Source: Cymodocea nodosa (taxonomy: Eukaryota; Streptophyta; Magnoliopsida; Alismatales; Cymodoceaceae). Taken from it: 64,000 bases of DNA. The position numbers and the translations under genes are program-made. The stretch covers positions 23,077,501-23,141,500 of the forward strand of contig CM072336.1 of the NCBI GenBank assembly GCA_036874045.1. Reading direction: 5' to 3'. Within the stretch, counting starts at the first letter, position 1. Each line of letters begins with the position of its first letter. The notes under the pieces are model-generated. The model saw only the letters and a list, made by a program, of their open reading frames with translations, made no database searches and was not told the DNA's origin. Of this stretch, positions 57,875 to 64,000 are shown in pieces.

Positions 57875-60800
57875 TGTTAGAAATCTCACTAAGGTTTGTT
57901 TATGCATTGTATTCTTTGTTTAGTAAAAGAGTATAAGAGCTGGACTTATATATATAAGCCAACCATGGTATAGATGTAAATACAAGTATAAGAGTGCATA
58001 CAAGTGTCTAACACAACCCAACCCCCCCTCCAACAAACTTGGCATAAGAGGTAGAAGCCGAAGTTTAGTGCGCAAATGTTGGAAACAATCTCTAGGGAGA
58101 TTCTTTGTGAAGGCATCAGAGAGCTATCGGTCGACATAGATAGGACATAGGGAGATGACATGATAGAGAAGAAGGTTGTAGATGAAGTGGAGATCGATAT
58201 CGATGTATCGAGATCGGCTATGAATCATAGGATTATGTGCCAGAGCAATGACAAAATTGTTGTTTAATAGAATCTGAGGTGAATGATGTAGATGAACGTC
58301 GAACTCTCAGAGAAGAAAACAGATCTAGCAAAGGTTGATGGCAGTGGAGGCAAGAGTATCATACTTAGATTCGACACTGGAATGAGAAACGGTGGGCTAC
58401 TTGCATATTGTCTGGGAGATCGATTAGGACTAAGAAAGATAGTGGAGCTTGTGATTAAGTGACGATAGTAGTTGCTAGCCTAGTCATTATTAGTGTACGT
58501 TGTATGATTGATAGTGGGAGTGGGAGAAAAGTGAAGACCATAGTGAGGAGTGTCTCAGATGTACCTGGTGCATGGTCAAGCCAGAAACTAAGAGATAGAA
58601 TTGATCACAAATTGAAGATCAAGGTGGGTTAGCAAAAGGTATCGGAGCCTCTCAACCATTTGACGATAGAGGGTAAGTTATGGTAGGGGATCACCATCGT
58701 GAGGAAGAAGGTGAGCACCCGAGGTGAAAGGTGTAATAATCAATGAAGAGTCCTACATGTAAAAGCGACGAAGCAAAGCTTTCACATACAATTATTGAGA
58801 TAAGCAAATTGTGTTAGTAGAGTAAGAAATCTGAAACTCGAGGAAGGATGTAGGTTGTTTGGGATCTCAAGAATCAAAATTGCGACCAAAAAATTGATAA
58901 ATTATTCAATGGCACGAAAATTAGGACTAGTGAAAAGAATATTGTCAACGTACGTCAAAAGATAAATCAACGAAGAATGTGTAGAGAAAAATAGAGATGG
59001 ATCGATGTAGTTGTTGCAAAAACCTTTTTCGACAAGATTAAAAATGAATGCACAAATACCAAGCCTGAGGGGATTGATGCAAACCATAAATTAATTACTC
59101 GATGAAGCTCACAAACATGTTGGGGTCGTTGGAGATCAATGAAGTCATCAAGTTTCCTCATGTAAACATCTTCGTGAGGAAAGCATTGAGGAAGGCATTG
59201 CGAACATCTAGTTATCATAGAGACTAGTAACCAATGATGACGAGGGAGAGAAGAATGTGAAGAGTGGGCTGGCAAATTACTGGGCTATATGTAAGGTCAA
59301 AGGCAATGCTTAGATGTCAATCGTAGCCTTGCGCAACCGACCGCACCTTGTACCGAGCCATCGACTTTGCGTTTAATGTGGTAGATCCATTTATCATCGA
59401 TGATAGAGTGATTGGAGGGAGGAGGGTCCAAGTGCCATTCTAGAGAAGAGCGTGGTATTCATCTTGCATGGCCTATTGCCAATGAGGGTGGGTATTGGCA
59501 GCACGAAAGGTGGTAGGTTTGGAGAGTCTGTTGGTAGTAACAACAATAAGGGTAGACAGAAGGTCTACGTAAAAATCTTTTAAAGGGTAGGTTTTCAAGG
59601 GAGGTGAGGGGGAAGTTGGTGTGGCAAGTGACGGTGTAGGAGGAGTGGTGGGGTTAGGGTAGCCAAGAAGGATAGAAGGGGAAACAAGTGAGTTGGCATT
59701 GGCAAGGCATGGTGGAGAAGGACTGGGGCAAATAGATGGCTGGCAAGAAAAGTATGACAGCATTGGTAATATCTATAAAGCACGCGAAGAAAAAGTATTA
59801 AAGGGTGCAAGAGTCAAAAAGGAAAAAGAGGGAAAGTCATTTTCGTAAAACAAAACATGACGACAGATAATAATTTTGCAAGTGGCTAGATCAAAGCATT
59901 TATATACTTGGTAATTTGAATTGTATCCTAAGAAAATATAGGGAAGAGCATGTACATCAAGCTTGTTGAGAAGAGAGCTCATCCAAAGAGGGAAGCACCT
60001 ACAACCAAAAACTTGAAGAAGATGATAGGATGGGGATTTATTGTACAAAAGTTCATATGGAGACTTATTCTGAAGAGAACGAAAGGGAAGTCGATTGATG
60101 AATGTGACGGCTATGGCAGTAGCATTAAACCAAAACTCATGAGGAAGAAGAGATTGTTGAAGTAAGCAACAAGCTATATCAAAAATATGATGGTGTTTTC
60201 TTTTCGCGACGTTGTTTTGCTCGAAGGTGTGAGGATAAGTGTGACGATGGAAGGTGTTGAATGCATGATAAACTCTCCACCATTGTCCATTTGAAGAAAC
60301 TGAATGGAGGTGGAGATCTTAGTTCTGAGTTGTTTGAAAAAGTTAGGAAGAATTAGAGTTACATTAGATTTGGCATATAGAGGAAAAATCCATGTAAATT
60401 GAATATAATTGTCAACAACAATAAGATAGAATCGATGTCCAAGAAACAAAACAGTAGAACTGGGATCCTATACGTCAACATAAAGAAGCTTAAAAGGTTG
60501 TTTAGAGCACTCATGCAAAAAACAAAAAAGTAGCTTAGTAGCTTTGTCCAGAGGACAAATAGTATATTTATGCTTCTTGAATGCATTAAGAGAGTGAGCA
60601 GGAATGACATTTCTTTGAGATTAAGATCCGAAGAATAGTGAGCTAAGGATGACCGAGTCACACATGCCAGATGAAAGCTTCAATGCGATCACCAAATAAT
60701 GCAGTGTGAAGAGCTTTATGCGTGGATAGGTTGGTCCTGGTGATGTGGTAGAGGCCATCTTCACTATGACCATGTAGGTGGATCCATCCTATGGCCTTGT

Positions 60801-62282
60801 CCTTAACAATAAATTGTTGATCATCAAGCACAAGGAAATGGTTATTATCACGAGCGAATTGGTGAATCGAAAGGCGATTGTGAGCTAAAGATAGAATGAT
60901 TAAAACATTAGTAAATTTAAACGAAGTATGCAAATTATTTAAATCAATGTGAGCAGTGTACGTAATCAGGAGAGTAGTACTATCATTGATGAGGACCAAA
61001 AAGCTACTTGGATATGGTTGAACATTAAAGGCATTTGAAGTAGACAATGACATGTGTTGAGAGGTACCAGAGTCAAGATATCAAGAGTCAGCTCGGTTAT
61101 GATTGTCTTGAAGGGAAATATTGCCAAAGACATCAGGTAGAGAGTAAGCAGTGAAAGTGTAATTGCTACAATCAAGATAGAAACGAGTGGTATGTCCAAA
61201 TTGATTGCATATTTGATAGGCCACCCTAGTCTATAGCGCAAGAGGAGTTGGAACAAGAGGAGGACAAGTCTGAGGAGGGGGTGATAGGTACATCACATAA
61301 GGGGGTAGTGCCATTGTAGACAAGGAGGAACGATTAGAGTGGCCCTTGCCACGACCCTTAGAGTGACCATGACCACAACCATGATTGTTGTTATTGCAGG
61401 ATGTAGACTTAGAAAAGGAAGTGGAGGCAGTGAAGGCAACATCGTAAGGGGCTAGTGGAGTAATGAGATGCTTTTGAATGGACTCCTTTTGGATGAAGAG
61501 AACATAAACTTCGTCAAAGGTGAGCACATGATGGAAGTGTATCATAGAGATAAAGATGTGGTATTCAAGGCCAAGACCATAAGTGATATAGTTAATAAGC
61601 TCTAGGTTAGAGATGTCAACCTTAGAGGAGTTCAACGACTCAACGAGGGTGCAAGCCAGAAGGAGATACTCAGCCATGAGAGTGTTAGAGGTTTTCCGTA
61701 AGCTGTGGAGCTGTTCATAAAGGGTGTTTTTGTGAATAGGGGTAACAAGAGAAAGGCACCATTCGAGACGAGCCCAAGCATCAGCCATGGTAGTTCAATA
61801 CAAGATTTGATGCTTAACAATAGGAGAAGTGGTTGCATTGATCTAGAACTTGATGAGTTCGTTTGCTTGTTGTTAGTAGCAGAAGTTGGGATTAGAGGAG
61901 CTATCTTCCAAGTGTGGTACTAGAGGTTGGTGCAACGATCATACGCAAAAGAGAAAGGAGCTGATTGTGTTAGCATTGGTAAGAATCTTGGTCCATGAGC
62001 ACATGGAAGTGGAGGCTAGCATCGAAGGTGGTAGGTAGAGGAGAACATTCAGTGGAGGAGGTGGAAGAAGAAGAAAGGGAGAAGAGAGGAGGGCTACCTG
62101 ATACCATATTAGAAATAGCAGGAGGGCACAAGGAGATCTCTTGAAGGTTCACTTATATGTTGTATTCTCTGTGTAGTAAAAGAGTATAAGAGTTGGACTA
62201 TACAGATGAGGAAGCAATGGTACATATGTGAATACAAGTAGAAGAGTGTGTACAAGATAGTAAACAATACAAGTGTCTAACA
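57875..62282 (-). mobile_element. Ty1/copia LTR retrotransposon, full length but broken
   Basis: LTRs are 57875-58013 (3' LTR, TGTTAGA...TCTAACA sense on plus) and about 62107-62282 (5' LTR). Alignable parts look about 85-90% alike and the lengths differ, so insertion was not recent. Next to the 5' LTR, on the minus strand, is TGGTATCAGGTAGC, a copia tRNA-Met primer site; next to the 3' LTR is a purine tract GGAGGGGGGGTTGGG. Order on the minus strand: gag (about 61900-61200, with MADAWARLEWCLSL), protease region, integrase (LYAKSNVTLILPNFFKQLRT, then VFGCRCFP), reverse transcriptase (YVDNILF near 58940) and RNase H (ending DAFTKNLPRDCFQHLRTKLR). Short LTRs and a 4.4-kb size suggest the Ale/Retrofit lineage. 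The reading frames are broken in roughly ten or more places. No clear 5-bp target duplication was seen. Confidence 0.88.
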
Positions 62283-62383
62283 CATACTTGAGGTTGAGTT
62301 GTTCTCCCAATCTTGTAGTATCTCAAGGTGAAGGGATCAAGCATGAGGTGGATTGTTCACTGTTTAGTCATGTTTTGTGCTCG

Positions 62384-63296
62384 TTTTTTTTTGAAAGGCA
62401 TTGGTATATTAATTAAAACTTCATTAGTGGGAGCACTAATGAAGGAAGAGTTTACAAGGTGTTAGAATACAAGCAAAAATTAAAAAACATAAGCAAAAGA
62501 GCACAAGAAGGAAAAAGGGCCAAGATAAATTAAGCATTGCTCAAAGCCTTGGGGTCATCCACCCAACGATGATTTTGGGTAGGATCAGTCGTCAATGCTT
62601 TTAGGCAAGGAGGATGATTCCGACTCGCTTGAAGGTCTCAGATAGATTGAGCTTTAGTAATGTCTTTACCAAGTGGCAACCAAGGAAAAAATGTTAGCAA
62701 ATATAAGATGAACAGAGGAGCGAAGATTGCGAAAGAGGAGATTATTTTCTAATTTTTGACAAAAATAAATAGAGTTGACAACCTGTGCTAGAATTTGATG
62801 CCATCACACCATTTGCAATCTTAGATGGAGGTTGTCCTTCCATTTCCAATATCAAAAGAGAAAAAAGTAGAGAAGATAGAGAATAAGTTGTATATCATTT
62901 TGTAGAAGAGAGAGAATCTAGACATCATAGAATTATAGAACTTCCTAAAATGAAAATGGGAGTTGAATTTGGGAATTAAGATGTCACACCATAGTAGTTG
63001 TTTTCCAGTAGGAATAATTTCTAGATCAATTTGCCTTTAAGGGCCGGGGAGAAAAGATTAAGATTTAATATACCAAAACCTTTGAATTTTTTATAGTGAT
63101 AGAGTCCCAACAAGTTAAGTGGTATTTTCTTTTACCATCAAATGAACTACAAAGGAAGTTACATCTGAGACGATAACTTCTGATATCTAATTTTGAAGGA
63201 GAGGTAAAGAATAGATAGGGAGTTAGTAAAACTAGGACGGAGTTAAGAAGAGTTAATCTTCCTCCAGTCAATAGCATTTTGCTTTTGTGCTTCTTG
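62384..63296 (-). mobile_element. L1-type LINE, 3' fragment, 5'-truncated
   Basis: Minus-strand reading gives the C-terminal region after the RT: LLTGGRLTLLNSVLVLLTPY, then RCNFLCSSFDGKRKYHLTCW and DSITIKNSKVL. This matches plant L1 ORF2 (AGRLTLINAVLSSLPIYFMS, F.W....KRKIHLVNWD). Past this the frame is broken by stops. The 3' end shows TACCAATGCCTTTC followed by an eight-base A run (T run at 62384-62391 on plus), a poly(A) tail. It lies about 100 bp from the copia element. The 5' end is truncated near 63296. Confidence 0.72.
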
Positions 63297-64000
63297 TTGT
63301 GGTGTGTTCGAGTATTATTGGGCTCGTAATGAGCCTAATGGACTCTTACATTTTGTGCGGGACACTGTAGGCAAGTTTGTGGGCCTCGTTTTGGATCAGC
63401 TGGGCCGAACAAATTGGAAGGGAAATTAAGGAAGAATTGAGTGAATCGATCAGAAAATTGCTATTTTATTTGGAATTTATTGAAATTGCTAGACTAGTTG
63501 TTGTGAACGTACTTTATGTGAATGGAAGTTTTAATTTACAACAATAATTTTAGTCGTAATTTCGTTACACCATGTGAATCCTTTCTTTTATATTCATTTC
63601 TATATATGACCAAATCTTTAGTTAAAAAAATTAATTTTTTTTTTTACCTAATTAGTACGTTCTTTGACTTCCCAAAGATATAATCAAATTACCTAAAGCT
63701 GATTTACTCTTATTTTATCTCCAATTGGTGCAAATCCTATTTTATTCCTAATAAAATCATTTTTAAGTTTATCATTTGTAATGTTACCCTTCGTTAATCT
63801 GATTAAAGATTTGCATGTTTACAACACTAACTTTTTACATATATATGATCACGTTTTACAATTTAATTTTTTGAACTCTAAAATATATGAAGTCAAACTA
63901 AGATTTTCCTCTTAATATTGTACATCCTAGAAGAAGAATATGACTTCCAACCTTGAGAGGTACGAAAGAGTTAGAAAGTGACGACTCATCCTTACTAAAT
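63297..64000. other. Right end of window, AT-rich, nothing recognised
   Basis: No coding frame, RNA gene or repeat family could be supported here. Confidence 0.5.

Overview
This window is nuclear DNA from a flowering plant, most likely a monocot outside the grasses (banana, ginger, yam or palm type). That placement is inference. It rests on GC-rich, intron-poor short genes beside long AT-rich intron-rich ones, plant-only families (LBD, IQD, IQM, NHL, DUF761), a plant ORC1 with a PHD finger set inside its BAH region, and plant repeats (Ty1/copia, RTE and L1 LINEs, hAT elements).

Layout. 1-278: 5' end of a PPR gene on the minus strand, running off the window. 904-1787: two-exon LBD transcription factor gene (minus). 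2838-3602: single-exon DUF4408/DUF761 protein gene (minus). 3603-10205: a long AT-rich tract with duplications, a short tandem repeat, a candidate TIR element and a PPR-like fragment. 10206-10946: single-exon NHL (NDR1/HIN1-like, LEA_2) membrane protein gene. 12163-13199: four-copy tandem array of a unit of about 260 bp. 13322-17335: three-exon gene for mitochondrial ribosomal protein bL34m, with an RTE LINE relic in intron 2. 20211-23048: nine-exon IQM calmodulin-binding protein gene. 25391-30652: five-exon IQD (IQ67-domain) protein gene with an RTE LINE 3' end in intron 2. 31908-50824: sixteen-exon ORC1 gene (744 aa), 19 kb long because repeats fill its introns (a copia fragment, a hAT transposase relic, MITE-like elements). 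52004-53890: a non-autonomous hAT-like element with internal hairpin repeats. 54584-54874: small conserved plant protein. 57875-62282: broken full-length Ty1/copia element (minus). 62384-63296: L1 LINE 3' fragment (minus).

The genes do not form a pathway. The closest functional pairing is the IQM and IQD genes, two unrelated calmodulin-binding families lying side by side in the same orientation. ORC1 carries a perfect E2F site 75 bp upstream of its ATG, as expected for an S-phase gene. Exon structures for LBD, bL34m, IQM and ORC1 were built by hand from GT/AG sites, frame and remembered family sequence, and each keeps frame to its stop. Only the first intron of the IQD gene is ambiguous. I found no tRNA, rRNA, CRISPR array or clearly undescribed system. 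The most unusual items are the ~260-bp tandem array beside bL34m, the hairpin-repeat hAT element, and the repeat load inside the ORC1 introns.
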